From contig JANXNI010000083.1 of the NCBI GenBank assembly GCA_025354165.1, positions 25,215 to 89,214 on the forward strand: a stretch of DNA of 64,000 nucleotides, in the 5' to 3' direction. Made by a program: the position numbers and the translations under genes. Positions 19,926 through 28,902 of this stretch are shown one piece after another (within the stretch, counting starts at the first letter, position 1; each line of letters starts with the position of its first letter). The notes under the pieces were generated by a model. That model did not search any database, was not told the DNA's origin, and worked only from the letters and a program-made list of their open reading frames with translations. This DNA is from Burkholderiales bacterium (GTDB lineage Bacteria; Pseudomonadota; Gammaproteobacteria; Burkholderiales; Casimicrobiaceae).

Positions 19926-20658
19926 GTAGCGTTACCTCTCCAGAAACAAAAGTATGCAAACCCGCTTCGCTTTCTATCACCAAGGCTCCCTGGCCGGTAA
20001 CGTCCACGATGCGGCCGCTGATCTGTTCGCCGTCGGGCAAGCGGGCGACAATCATTTTGTCAGCGTAGGCATGGGACATCCGCCATTCGTCCCGGAATGC
20101 AGCAAAGCCCGATTTCGCGAATTGCATCATCGCGTCGTCAAGCGCAGTCAGCAGAAGCGTCACCACGTCGTCGCGAGAATGGCGAACGCCTGCAACCTGA
20201 TCCAGCCCAATCGGCTGCAGCGCACCGGTGGTTGGCGTGAGCTGAGGTGTGCGCAAATTCAGACCGACACCGATCACGGCGGTTCGCGTGGAAAACGGGC
20301 CAAGCACCGTTTCGATCAGAATGCCCGCGAGCTTGTGTGATTCGTCAATCAGCACGTCGTTCGGCCACTTCAGTTTCGCGCGACCACCAAGATGCGCGGC
20401 GAGCCCACGACGAACGGCAACGCCCACGGCAAGGCTCAGGCCGTCCAGCCGCTGCGAGCGCTCAAACTCCCAGGCAACGCTCATCAGCACGGCGTCGCCC
20501 GCGTTCGCCTGCCATTGTCGACCGCGCTGACCGCGGCCGGCCGTCTGCACATCGGCAACCAAAACCTGACGGTGCACCGAGCGCCGCCCCGCACGCTGCA
20601 AGAGCTGGGTATTGGTGGAGTCAGTCCGGGCGACGAACTGGATTTTGAAGTCGGTCAT
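19909..20658 (-). CDS. birA: Biotin-[acetyl-CoA-carboxylase] ligase, catalytic domain only
   Basis: The enzyme attaches biotin to AccB through biotinyl-5'-AMP. Catalytic motifs are TDSTNTQLL near the N-terminus, GRGQRGRQWQA (biotin loop) and KLKWPNDV. The first motif lies only about a dozen residues from the start, so the N-terminal DNA-binding domain of E. coli BirA is missing and the protein should not act as a repressor. I start at 20658 (249 residues); an ATG 42 bases upstream adds unconserved residues. It heads a seven-gene overlapping run. Confidence 0.93.
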   Translation of the reverse strand: MTDFKIQFVARTDSTNTQLLQRAGRRSVHRQVLVADVQTAGRGQRGRQWQANAGDAVLMSVAWEFERSQRLDGLSLAVGVAVRRGLAAHLGGRAKLKWPNDVLIDESHKLAGILIETVLGPFSTRTAVIGVGLNLRTPQLTPTTGALQPIGLDQVAGVRHSRDDVVTLLLTALDDAMMQFAKSGFAAFRDEWRMSHAYADKMIVARLPDGEQISGRIVDVTGQGALVIESEAGLHTFVSGEVTLRALGS

Positions 20659-20700
20659 GATCGTTTTTGCACAAAAATCTGCTGGCTCGTCAAGAAGCAT

Positions 20701-20739
20701 TGGGGGATTACCCCCATTTACCCAAGTCTTATATAAGAC
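20701..20739. promoter_or_regulatory. Two palindromes between birA and the acyl-CoA ligase/ABC operon, possible operators
   Basis: TGGGGGATTACCCCCA (20701-20716) is an inverted repeat with a 6-base stem, and GTCTTATATAAGAC (20726-20739) is a perfect 14-base palindrome. Both lie in the divergent promoter region. The second has the size and symmetry of a dimeric repressor site such as those of GntR-type regulators. No regulator gene is adjacent, so the binding protein is unknown. Confidence 0.55.
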
Positions 20740-20848
20740 CTACACTGCCGACATTCCCGACCGCAGAGTCGGTTTTGTTGATGAACGTGTGTATATTGTG
20801 CAGTGCATGACTGTTAGATTCGCGTGGATCGAGGAGGATTGAGGAAAT

Positions 20849-22810
20849 ATGTCTGTTACCAGTGCTCCGGCAGCTGCCGATACATTTCCGCGCTTGCTGT
20901 CCCAACACGCGGCGCAGCGACCCGAGGCGCCCGCATTGCGCGAAAAATATCTCGGCATCTGGCAGACGTGGTCGTGGCGCGACACCGCCGCCGAAGTGCG
21001 CGCGATGGCTATGGGCCTCGCCGCCCTCGGTTTCAAGCGTGGTGACAATCTGGCGATCATTGGTGACAATCGCCCTCAGCTCTATATGGCTTTTGCCGCA
21101 GCGCAGTCGCTAGGCGGAGTGGCGGTGCCGATGTATCAGGACGCCGTCGCAGCGGAAATGACCTTCGTTCTGGAAAACGCGGTGATCCGGTTCGCCGTCG
21201 TTGAGGATCAGGAACAGGTCGACAAACTTCTTGAGGCGCGCGATTCACTGCCGCAGATCGAACACATCATCTACGCCGATCCGCGCGGACTCAGAAACTA
21301 CAACGCCCCTGGCCTCATGGGCCTCGAAGCGTTGCGCGCCAAAGGCGACGACTTCGATGCAGCGCATCCCGGCTTTTTCGATACTGAAGTTGCAGATGGC
21401 AAGACGACCGATGTGTCGGTCATGCTCTATACCTCGGGCACGACGGGCAAACCGAAGGGCGTTTGCCAGACGCACGAGGCATTTATCACTGCGGCGCGCG
21501 GCGGTGTGCAGTTTGATCATCTTGTCGCCACAGACAACGTGCTTTCATATTTGCCGATGGCGTGGGTGGGCGATCATCTGTTCAGCTATGCGCAGTTTCT
21601 GGTGGCCGGTTTCACGGTCAATTGCCCTGAATCAGCTGAAACCGTGATGACAGATTTGCGCGAGATCGGCCCGACGTATTACTTTGCGCCGCCACGCGTG
21701 TTTGAGAGCCTGCTGACCAACGTGTCGATTCGAATGGAAGACGCAAGTCGCATCAAGCGCTGGCTATATGACTCGCTGATGATGGTGGCCAAGCGCTGTG
21801 GTGCTGACATCATGGACGGCAAGCCGGTGAGCGCGAAGGACAAATGGCTCTATGCGCTGGGCAACATGCTCGTGTATGGCCCACTGAAGAACACACTGGG
21901 CATGAGCCGGATTCGCGTGGCTTATACCGCCGGTGCAGCGATCGGCCCGGACCTTTTCCGCTTCTACCGCTCCATCGGCATCAATCTCAAGCAACTGTAC
22001 GGATCCACCGAAACCTGTGCCTACGTTTGCCTGCAACCGGACGGCCAAATCAAGTTCGATAGCGTTGGCACAGCGGCCCCGGGTGTCGAAGTGAAGCTTG
22101 CCGACAATGGCGAAGTCATCGTACGCGGCGCGATGGTGCTTAAGGAGTACTACAAACGCCCGGACGCCACGGCCGAATCTATTGACAGCAACGGCTACTT
22201 CCACACCGGCGATGCCGGTGTGTTTGACAGCGACGGTCACTTGCGCATTATTGACCGCGCGAAAGACGTCGGGCATCTATCCACCGGGGCCATGTTCGCG
22301 CCGAATTACATCGAGAACAAACTCAAGTTTTTCTCGCACATCAAAGAAGCCGTGTGCTTTGGCCACGACAAGGACAACGTCACGGCCTTCATCAATATCG
22401 ATTTGACGGCGGTGGGTAACTGGGCCGAGCGGCGAAATATTGTTTACTCGGGCTATATCGATCTCGCGGGAAAAGATGAGGTGTACACGCTCATCAAGGA
22501 ATGCGTCGAGTCCGTTAACGCGGAGCTCGCAACAGAAGGAGAGCTGTCGCACTCCCAGATCGCGCGCTTTTTGATCCTGCATAAAGAGCTAGATCCTGAT
22601 GATGACGAGCTGACACGGACGCGCAAAGTGCGCCGTGGATTTATCTCGGAAAAGTATGCGCCGTTGCTCGACGGGCTCTACACCAACAAGCACATGCAGC
22701 ACATTGAAACGCAGGTCAAGTTTGAAGACGGTCGTAGCGGCAGCATTGCTGCGGATGTCAAGATCATGGACGCAACGCGATTCCCGGCGGTGAACAAGGC
22801 GGCCGCATGA
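20849..22810 (+). CDS. Long-chain acyl-CoA synthetase-like AMP-binding protein
   Basis: This ATP-dependent carboxylic acid-CoA ligase has 653 residues. The AMP-binding P-loop is YTSGTTGKPKG; YGSTE and TGDAGVFDSDGHLRIIDRAKD follow in order, as in long-chain (FACS-type) enzymes. A strong GAGGA(T)TGAGG ribosome-binding site precedes the ATG. It shares 4 bases with livG, and four further ABC genes follow, so it probably activates the acid that the transporter imports. The substrate may be a fatty or aromatic acid; sequence alone does not decide. Confidence 0.9.
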   Translation: MSVTSAPAAADTFPRLLSQHAAQRPEAPALREKYLGIWQTWSWRDTAAEVRAMAMGLAALGFKRGDNLAIIGDNRPQLYMAFAAAQSLGGVAVPMYQDAVAAEMTFVLENAVIRFAVVEDQEQVDKLLEARDSLPQIEHIIYADPRGLRNYNAPGLMGLEALRAKGDDFDAAHPGFFDTEVADGKTTDVSVMLYTSGTTGKPKGVCQTHEAFITAARGGVQFDHLVATDNVLSYLPMAWVGDHLFSYAQFLVAGFTVNCPESAETVMTDLREIGPTYYFAPPRVFESLLTNVSIRMEDASRIKRWLYDSLMMVAKRCGADIMDGKPVSAKDKWLYALGNMLVYGPLKNTLGMSRIRVAYTAGAAIGPDLFRFYRSIGINLKQLYGSTETCAYVCLQPDGQIKFDSVGTAAPGVEVKLADNGEVIVRGAMVLKEYYKRPDATAESIDSNGYFHTGDAGVFDSDGHLRIIDRAKDVGHLSTGAMFAPNYIENKLKFFSHIKEAVCFGHDKDNVTAFINIDLTAVGNWAERRNIVYSGYIDLAGKDEVYTLIKECVESVNAELATEGELSHSQIARFLILHKELDPDDDELTRTRKVRRGFISEKYAPLLDGLYTNKHMQHIETQVKFEDGRSGSIAADVKIMDATRFPAVNKAAA

Positions 22811-23604
22811 CGGTAGCGCAAGGCGCAGGTCGCCAAATCGGTGACGTCATTCTCAAGGTCGACAATATTTCGCTGCGCTTTGGTGGCGTCAAGGCACTGA
22901 CCGACATTTCGTTCGATGTTCGCGAGCACGAGATTCGCGCCATCATCGGGCCGAACGGCGCCGGCAAGAGCTCTATGCTCAACGTGATCAACGGCGTCTA
23001 CACGCCGCAGGAAGGCACGATCACTTTCCACGGCGAAGTGCGCAAGGACATGGACACGCATCAAGCCGCTGAAAACGGCATTGCCCGCACGTTCCAGAAC
23101 ATCGCGCTGTTCACCGGCATGACCGTCCTTGACAACATCATGACAGGGCGCAATCTCAAGATCAAATCTACTTTCATCGAACAAGCGTTCTGGTTTGGCC
23201 GGGCGCGTCGCGAAGAAATCGAGAACCGCAAGAAGGTTGAAGAGATCATCGATTTCCTGCAGTTGCAATCGGTGCGGAAAACTCCCGTTTCCCGGCTTCC
23301 GTACGGTATTAAAAAGCGCGTGGAGCTTGCACGTGCGCTCGCGGCGGAGCCGACCATGCTGCTTCTGGACGAGCCGATGGCGGGCATGAACGTTGAAGAA
23401 AAGCAGGACATGTGCCGCTTCGTGCTCGACACCAACGACCAGTTCGGCACCACCATCGTCCTGATCGAGCACGACATGGGCGTGGTGATGGACATTTCGG
23501 ATCGTGTCGTTGTGCTCGACTATGGCAAGAAAATTGGCGATGGCACACCGGACGAAGTGCGTAGCAATCCTGACGTCATCAAAGCGTATCTCGGAGCGCA
23601 CTGA
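22807..23604 (+). CDS. livG: Branched-chain amino acid-type ABC transporter ATPase
   Basis: This cytoplasmic ATPase of a HAAT-family importer has 265 residues. Walker A is GPNGAGKSS, the Q-loop is in ARTFQNIALF, the signature is the LivG variant LPYGIKKRVELARAL, Walker B is LLLDEPMAGM and the switch histidine is in LIEHDMG. The ATG overlaps the ligase stop (ATGA). Its permease partners LivH and LivM follow immediately. Despite the family name, the operon context suggests a carboxylic acid substrate. Confidence 0.92.
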   Translation: MTVAQGAGRQIGDVILKVDNISLRFGGVKALTDISFDVREHEIRAIIGPNGAGKSSMLNVINGVYTPQEGTITFHGEVRKDMDTHQAAENGIARTFQNIALFTGMTVLDNIMTGRNLKIKSTFIEQAFWFGRARREEIENRKKVEEIIDFLQLQSVRKTPVSRLPYGIKKRVELARALAAEPTMLLLDEPMAGMNVEEKQDMCRFVLDTNDQFGTTIVLIEHDMGVVMDISDRVVVLDYGKKIGDGTPDEVRSNPDVIKAYLGAH

Positions 23605-23619
23605 ACATGGATACGAAAC

Positions 23620-24531
23620 ATGGACATTGAGGCACTCAAGTATTTCGCGACTGTGCTCGCTGCAGGGCTGTTGACCGGCGTCATGTATGCGCTGGTCGCG
23701 CTCGGTTTCGTGATGATTTACAAAGCGTCCGGAGTGTTCAATTTTGCTCAGGGCGCCATGGTCTTTTTTGCGGCGCTCACGGTTGCCGGCATTAGCGACA
23801 AATTTGGCGTTTCACTCTGGATCGCAGTGCCCATTGGCGTTGTGGTGATGATCGTCCTCGGCTTTTTAATTGAGCGAATCGTGCTCCGTCCGCTGGTGAA
23901 TCAGCACGAGATCACGCTGTTCATGGCGACCATCGGGTTGACGTTTTTTATCGAAGGACTGGCGCAACTGTTGTGGGGGTCCACCGTGCGCACGCTGGAT
24001 CTGGGGATTCAGGACGTGCCATTTAAATGGCTGATCGACCGAACGGGCATTTTGATTTCGCAATTCGATCTGATCGCGGCGGGCATCTGCGGCCTGCTGG
24101 TCGCGGCGCTGGCGCTGCTGTTCAACAAAACCAAGATTGGTCGTGCCTTGCGCGCGGTGGCCGACGATCATCAGGCCGCCCTCACGGTGGGCATTCCACT
24201 GCATTACGTCTGGGGTGTTGTGTGGGCCGTAGCCGGATTTGTCGCGCTCGTCGCAGGGCTGTTGTGGGGCTCCCGTAACGGCGTGCAGTTCTCGCTCACC
24301 TTTGTTGCGCTGAAGGCACTGCCGGTGCTGATTCTGGGCGGCTTTACATCGGTTCCCGGAGCGATTGTCGGCGGACTCATCATCGGTGCCACTGAAAAGC
24401 TGGCAGAGGTCTACATCGGGCCGTTCGTCGGCGGCGGCATCGAAGGCTGGTTCCCGTACGTGCTCGCGCTGCTGTTCCTGCTCGTGCGCCCGGAAGGGCT
24501 GTTCGGCGAAAAGATCATTCGTCGTATTTAG
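23620..24531 (+). CDS. livH: Branched-chain amino acid-type ABC transporter permease
   Basis: This inner-membrane permease (303 residues, about eight hydrophobic segments) is of the LivH type. The opening GLLTGVMYALVALGFVMIYKASGVFNFAQGAMVFF is diagnostic in pattern, and RALRAVADDHQAALTVGI is the cytoplasmic loop that contacts the ATPase. It starts 15 bases after livG and ends 27 bases before the livM start. It works with LivM as the transmembrane pore. Confidence 0.92.
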   Translation: MDIEALKYFATVLAAGLLTGVMYALVALGFVMIYKASGVFNFAQGAMVFFAALTVAGISDKFGVSLWIAVPIGVVVMIVLGFLIERIVLRPLVNQHEITLFMATIGLTFFIEGLAQLLWGSTVRTLDLGIQDVPFKWLIDRTGILISQFDLIAAGICGLLVAALALLFNKTKIGRALRAVADDHQAALTVGIPLHYVWGVVWAVAGFVALVAGLLWGSRNGVQFSLTFVALKALPVLILGGFTSVPGAIVGGLIIGATEKLAEVYIGPFVGGGIEGWFPYVLALLFLLVRPEGLFGEKIIRRI

Positions 24532-24557
24532 TGCCTCAAAAAGAAGGACAACAGAAC

Positions 24558-25616
24558 ATGATCTACAGAGAAGCCGGGCAGTACAAAACAACGTATGTCA
24601 GCGATTCGCAAATCTTTCCAATTGCGCAGGATCGCTACGCGGTGGCGGCGCTGCTGGTCATCGCGTTTTTGCTGATTCCGCTGTTTGCAACGCAATACAT
24701 TTTCTCGGCCATCCTGACGCCGTTCCTAATCCTTGCGCTAGCGACGCTGGGGCTCAACATTCTGACTGGTTATGCCGGTCAGCTGTCACTCGGAACGGCC
24801 GCCTTCATGGCCGTGGGTGCTTTCGGCAGCTTCAACTTTATGACGCGCGTTGATGGCATGCCAGCACTGGTCGCGTTCATTCTGGGCGGCATCTGCGCGG
24901 CGCTCGTTGGCATTTTGTTCGGACTGCCAAGCTTGCGCATTCGCGGGTTCTATCTGGCAGCGTCGACGCTGGCGACACAATTCTTCGTGCTATGGGCGCT
25001 ATCCAAAGTACCGTGGTTTACGAACTACAGCACGTCGGGCGTGATCACTACGCAGAAGGTGCAAATTCTGGGGTTCAAATTTGACACTCCACAGTCGGAA
25101 TATTTGCTGGTGCTGGCGATTGTGGCGGTCATGGCATTAATGGCTAAAAACATGGTGCGCTCGAACGTTGGGCGATCATGGATGGCGGTACGCGACATGG
25201 ACGTGGCCGCTGAGGTGATCGGATTTCGCATCATGCGGACCAAGCTCACGGCGTTCGCCGTCAGCTCGTTTTATTGCGGCGTCGCCGGTGCGCTCTACGC
25301 GTACTGCTATCTGGGCACCGTTGAGCCCGAGGCCTACAGCCTTGACTTGTCGTTCCGCATACTTTTCATGGTGATCATCGGCGGTGTAGGGTCAATACTA
25401 GGGTCTTTTCTGGGGGCCGGGTTTATTGTGCTGCTTCCCGTCGCGCTGTCGATCATCGTTCACTACACTGGCCTGCCAAACTCCGTGACGTCCAATCTTG
25501 AGCTCATGGTGTTCGGTGCGCTCATCATCTTTTTTCTCATTGTCGAGCCGCATGGATTGGCGCGGCTCTGGCAAATCGGCAAAGAGAAATTGCGACTCTG
25601 GCCCTTCCCGCACTAG
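24558..25616 (+). CDS. livM: Branched-chain amino acid-type ABC transporter permease
   Basis: This second permease subunit has 352 residues. LNILTGYAGQLSLGTAAFMAVGAFG is the LivM signature region, and SWMAVRDMDVAAEVIGFRIMRTKLTAFAVS is the ATPase-coupling loop. I start at the ATG at 24558 preceded by AAGAAGGA; the frame stays open to a GTG that overlaps the livH stop. It is followed by the binding-protein gene after a 52-base gap holding a strong AAGGAGG site. Confidence 0.92.
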   Translation: MIYREAGQYKTTYVSDSQIFPIAQDRYAVAALLVIAFLLIPLFATQYIFSAILTPFLILALATLGLNILTGYAGQLSLGTAAFMAVGAFGSFNFMTRVDGMPALVAFILGGICAALVGILFGLPSLRIRGFYLAASTLATQFFVLWALSKVPWFTNYSTSGVITTQKVQILGFKFDTPQSEYLLVLAIVAVMALMAKNMVRSNVGRSWMAVRDMDVAAEVIGFRIMRTKLTAFAVSSFYCGVAGALYAYCYLGTVEPEAYSLDLSFRILFMVIIGGVGSILGSFLGAGFIVLLPVALSIIVHYTGLPNSVTSNLELMVFGALIIFFLIVEPHGLARLWQIGKEKLRLWPFPH

Positions 25617-25668
25617 TCATCGGTTATTACCTGTTCACGTTCGCGCATTATCTTTACAAGGAGGTTTC

Positions 25669-26985
25669 ATGAAATTCAGATTCACCCGGTTGCTTGCCGT
25701 TTCGGCAGTCGCCGTGACCACCGCGCTCTCAGGCGCGCTCGCTTCGGCGCAGGAACAATTTGTTCCGATCCTTTCATATCGCGTTGGCCCTTACGCCTCT
25801 GGCGGTTCGGGCTTCTTCGGCGGCATGATCGACTATTTCAATCTGGTCAACATGAGTGGCGGCATCAACGGCGTCAAGATCACATGGGAAGAGTGTGAAA
25901 CGGAATACAACGCCGCGCGCGGCGTTGAATGCTACGAGCGCCTGAAGAAAAAAGGTGGCGGCGCGACTGTAGTTGAGCCACTGTCTACCGGCATCGCGTA
26001 CGGCATTCTGGATCGCGTCGGTACCGACAAAATTCCGATGACGACACTCGGTTACGGTCGCTCCGACGCGGCCAATGGCGCGGTATTTCCGTACGTGTTC
26101 CCACTCCTCACGTCTTACTGGAGTCAGGCCGCCGCAATGGTCAAGTACCTGGGTGATAAATCCGGCGGGCTCGACAAGCTCAAGGGCAAAAAAATCGTCC
26201 ATCTGTACCACGACTCTGCATTCGGCAAAGAGCCGTTCCCGGTGCTGGAAGCCGCATCAAAGCAATACGGTTTTGATCTGGTGAAGATTCCCGTTCCGCA
26301 TCCTGGCAATGAGCAAAACTCGCAGTGGCTGCAGATCCGTCAGGCCAATCCGGATTACGTGATTCTGTGGGGCTGGGGCGTGATGAACGCCGTCGCCGTA
26401 AAAACTGCGGCTCGCGTTGGATTCCCACGTGAGAAGATGCTCGGTGTGTGGTGGGCTGGCTCGGAGGAAGATGCGATTCCGGCCGGCGATGCAGCCAAAG
26501 GCTACTCGACGATGACCTACAACACGCCAGGCAACTATCCGGTGCTCGACGAAATTCGCAAGAAAGTCTATGGTGCCAAAAAAGGCAATCTTGAGGACAC
26601 CTCGCGTATCGGATCGGTGTATCACATGCGCGGCGTCACGGTGGGCATTCTCTATACCGAAGCGGTGAAGAAAGCTCAAGAAAAGTATGGCAAGGGCAAA
26701 GCGCTCACTGGCGAGCAAATTCGTTGGGGCTATGAAAACTTGAACGTTGACGAAGCGAAGCAGAAGACGCTTGGCGCGGCAGGGATGTTCCCGCCGATCA
26801 AAACGTCGTGTCAGGACCATGAAGGTTCTGGTGCAGCCAAAGTTCAGGTGTGGGATGGCAAGGCATGGAAAGCCCTGACACCTAACTGGATCACGGGTGA
26901 TCGCGCTGCGGTGCAAAAGATGGTGGCGGACTCTTCGGCCAAGTACGCTGCGGATGCCAAGATCACACCTGGCTGCATGAAATAG
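25669..26985 (+). CDS. Periplasmic substrate-binding protein of the liv-type transporter
   Basis: This exported type I binding protein is 438 residues long. The signal peptide ends ALASAQEQ, and the mature part begins FVPILSYRVGPYASGG. EECETEYNAARGVECYERL is a typical HAAT loop, and the ligand pocket region includes PLSTGIAYGI. It is longer than the leucine-binding LivJ/LivK proteins and of the class found beside acyl-CoA ligases. A perfect AAGGAGG precedes the ATG, fitting the high expression expected of binding proteins. Confidence 0.9.
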   Translation: MKFRFTRLLAVSAVAVTTALSGALASAQEQFVPILSYRVGPYASGGSGFFGGMIDYFNLVNMSGGINGVKITWEECETEYNAARGVECYERLKKKGGGATVVEPLSTGIAYGILDRVGTDKIPMTTLGYGRSDAANGAVFPYVFPLLTSYWSQAAAMVKYLGDKSGGLDKLKGKKIVHLYHDSAFGKEPFPVLEAASKQYGFDLVKIPVPHPGNEQNSQWLQIRQANPDYVILWGWGVMNAVAVKTAARVGFPREKMLGVWWAGSEEDAIPAGDAAKGYSTMTYNTPGNYPVLDEIRKKVYGAKKGNLEDTSRIGSVYHMRGVTVGILYTEAVKKAQEKYGKGKALTGEQIRWGYENLNVDEAKQKTLGAAGMFPPIKTSCQDHEGSGAAKVQVWDGKAWKALTPNWITGDRAAVQKMVADSSAKYAADAKITPGCMK

Positions 26986-27014
26986 CACTGACTGCCTTCG
27001 CATCAACGCGAAGT

Positions 27015-27052
27015 CCCCTCTCCCCTTGCGGGAGAGGGTTAGGGTGAGGGGG
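27015..27052. repeat. Dispersed CCCTCTCCCC...GGTGAGGGG repeat, copy 1
   Basis: The 38-base sequence starts CCCCTCTCCCCTTGCGGGAG and ends GGGTGAGGGGG, with an internal CTCTCCC/GGGAGAG hairpin. The same sequence recurs near 35.6, 46.5 and 50.6 kb. This copy lies inside the liv operon between the binding-protein gene and livF, so it is transcribed and could end or protect the mRNA at that point. Confidence 0.9.
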
Positions 27053-27098
27053 TTCGTTGATTGACGAACAAAGCCTCCTCCCTCTAACCGAGAAGCCT

Positions 27099-27902
27099 AT
27101 GTCAGCCTACCTCTCCATCAACAACATCGAGGTCATTTACGACCACGTGATCCTTGTCCTCAAAGGCGTGTCGCTCGACGTGCCCAAGGGCAAGATTGTG
27201 GCGTTGCTCGGGGCCAATGGTGCCGGCAAAAGCACAACGTTAAAGGCAGTGTCAAATCTGCTGCGCACCGAGCGCGGCGAGGTGACCAAGGGCTCCATCG
27301 AGTTCGACGGACAGCGCACCGACAAACTCACAACGAACGATCTGGTGCGCCTGGGCGTGTGCCAGGTGATGGAAGGTCGTCACTGCTTTTCGCATTTGAC
27401 CGTTGAAGAGAATTTGCTGACGGGCGCGTACACACGCAGACTCTCGCGCGCCGAAATCAAGGCCGAGCTGGAGCGCGTCTACGCCTACTTCCCGCGCCTC
27501 AAAACGCGACGCACGTCGCAAGCGGGTTACACCTCCGGCGGCGAGCAGCAAATGGTCGCGGTAGGCCGCGCGCTGATGGCGAAACCCTCGATGATTTTGC
27601 TCGATGAGCCGTCGATGGGCCTCGCCCCGCAAATCGTCGCCGAGATTTTCGAGATCGTCAAAGACCTGAACACCAAAGAAGGCGTCAGCTTCCTGCTCGC
27701 CGAACAAAACACCAACGTCGCGCTTAAGTACGCCGATTACGGCTACATCCTGGAGAGTGGCCGCGTGGTCATGAACGGCGACGCCAAAGAACTCGCCAGC
27801 AACGAAGACGTGAAAGAGTTCTATCTCGGCGTCTCGTCAGGCGAGCGCAAATCGTTTCGCGATGTGAAGAGTTATCGTCGGCGGAAGCGGTGGTTGGCTT
27901 AG
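27099..27902 (+). CDS. livF: Branched-chain amino acid-type ABC transporter ATPase
   Basis: This second ATPase of the importer has 267 residues. Walker A is GANGAGKSTT, the Q-loop region VCQVMEGRHCF, the signature TSGGEQQMVAVGRALM, Walker B ILLDEPSMGLAP, and the switch region LLAEQNTNVAL. The start MSAYLSINNIEV is preceded by GAGAAG; an upstream in-frame start at 27057 adds 14 residues. It completes the transporter and is followed by a hairpin. Confidence 0.92.
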   Translation: MSAYLSINNIEVIYDHVILVLKGVSLDVPKGKIVALLGANGAGKSTTLKAVSNLLRTERGEVTKGSIEFDGQRTDKLTTNDLVRLGVCQVMEGRHCFSHLTVEENLLTGAYTRRLSRAEIKAELERVYAYFPRLKTRRTSQAGYTSGGEQQMVAVGRALMAKPSMILLDEPSMGLAPQIVAEIFEIVKDLNTKEGVSFLLAEQNTNVALKYADYGYILESGRVVMNGDAKELASNEDVKEFYLGVSSGERKSFRDVKSYRRRKRWLA

Positions 27903-27910
27903 GGGCTTAG

Positions 27911-27939
27911 GTCTCGCAAGTATTTGAAGCTTGCAAGAC
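27911..27939 (+). terminator. Hairpin after livF, probable transcription end
   Basis: GTCTCGCAAG and CTTGCAAGAC form a 10-base stem (one mismatch) around a 9-base loop, 8 bases beyond the livF stop. No U-run follows, so it may be a rho-dependent or mRNA-protecting structure and not a classical terminator. Confidence 0.5.
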
Positions 27940-28016
27940 TTCGTGTCGCCGCAGAGGCATCGAGAACCATCTAAGAGTGAGCGGTACCTATTAATAGCTA
28001 TGAATACCTACAACTT

Positions 28017-28652
28017 ATGCGTCGACTTTTCGCGGCCTTTGCTTTAACTCTTTGTTTCTTCGCTGGATGTGCGCACGCGGCGTCGGAGGCTGACTTCTGG
28101 AAGTGGTTTCAGTCAAACGAGCCAGCCCTATTCGACTTCGAGCGTGATCAAGAAAAAACATTTGATCGGCTCGCGACCGAAATAAGGAAGGTGCACCCTA
28201 GCCTGACTTTCGAGTTTGGGCAAAAAGTGAATGAGACACGTGAATTCGTGATCAGCGCAGACGGAATTCGCGAGGCCTTCCCAAAAGTCGAGAGCCTATT
28301 TGCTGCGGCACCATCACTGCCGAAGTGGAAGTTCATCAAGTTTCGTCCCCGTCGTGCTCCCTTTGACATCCAATATGGGGATGTCTCCGTAAAGGCGAAC
28401 TCGATATCGGTGGTGTTAGTACCGGAGGGGCGAAAGGCTGGGCTTATCGTTCTGATTCCCGGATACTCAAACGCCAAACGCAAGTCTTTCGCGAGCGTAG
28501 CCTTCTTGATGCTGGATCAAGCGCTCGGTGAATATGACGTGGAAACTAGTGTAGGTTCGATAGCTGTTCGCGCCCCCTCCGAAACCCCGTCTGGCGCTGT
28601 GCCGCTGCGTGAATTGTCAAAACTCTTCGATTCATTCGTCGCGAAGCGGTAG
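28017..28652 (+). CDS. Exported protein of unknown function
   Basis: The 211-residue product has a signal peptide (FAAFALTLCFFAGC), where FAGC could also be an imperfect lipobox. The mature part begins SEADFWKWFQSNEPAL and contains EFVISADGIREAFPKVESLFAAAP and KWKFIKFRPRR, a pattern seen in uncharacterised proteins with an FWxWF start. I do not recognise a catalytic motif. The gene stands alone between the liv operon hairpin and a 120-bp element. Confidence 0.7.
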   Translation: MRRLFAAFALTLCFFAGCAHAASEADFWKWFQSNEPALFDFERDQEKTFDRLATEIRKVHPSLTFEFGQKVNETREFVISADGIREAFPKVESLFAAAPSLPKWKFIKFRPRRAPFDIQYGDVSVKANSISVVLVPEGRKAGLIVLIPGYSNAKRKSFASVAFLMLDQALGEYDVETSVGSIAVRAPSETPSGAVPLRELSKLFDSFVAKR

Positions 28653-28704
28653 CTTGTGTAGAGCGGTGGGCGTGGTTTCCTGCCTCAACCGCAGCGTACG
28701 ATCT

Positions 28705-28824
28705 AATGGCTTTTCGCTGTAAGTTCGTATCTATATGGGCCACAGATCGCTTTTCACGAAAATCAACTTTCGGCTATTCGTGTCATCAGCCCTTATGCAA
28801 GGGGTGCTTCAGCATTTAGCTGAT
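28705..28824. repeat. 120-bp quasi-palindromic intergenic element, copy G
   Basis: The 120-base copy is the most diverged in its left arm: AATGGCTTTTCGCTGTAAG at the left, ATCAGCTAAATGCTGAAG when the right end is reversed. ATCAAC lies at positions 58-63, exactly where GTCGAC stands in other copies. The mirrored blocks ATATGGGC and GCCCTTATGC occupy the expected places. It begins 52 bases after the preceding stop codon. Confidence 0.75.
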
Positions 28825-28902
28825 ACTTGTCATCGGCCAATCCGGGCTATCAGGACGCCAGCGCAATCCAATCCCCCGTGCCCACGCTTCATCAGATAAT
28901 CG

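Noticed and set aside
22678..23601. 307-codon minus-strand frame opposite livG
   Set aside because: It lies wholly across livG and the end of the ligase gene, both with full motifs; the translation has no recognisable domain.
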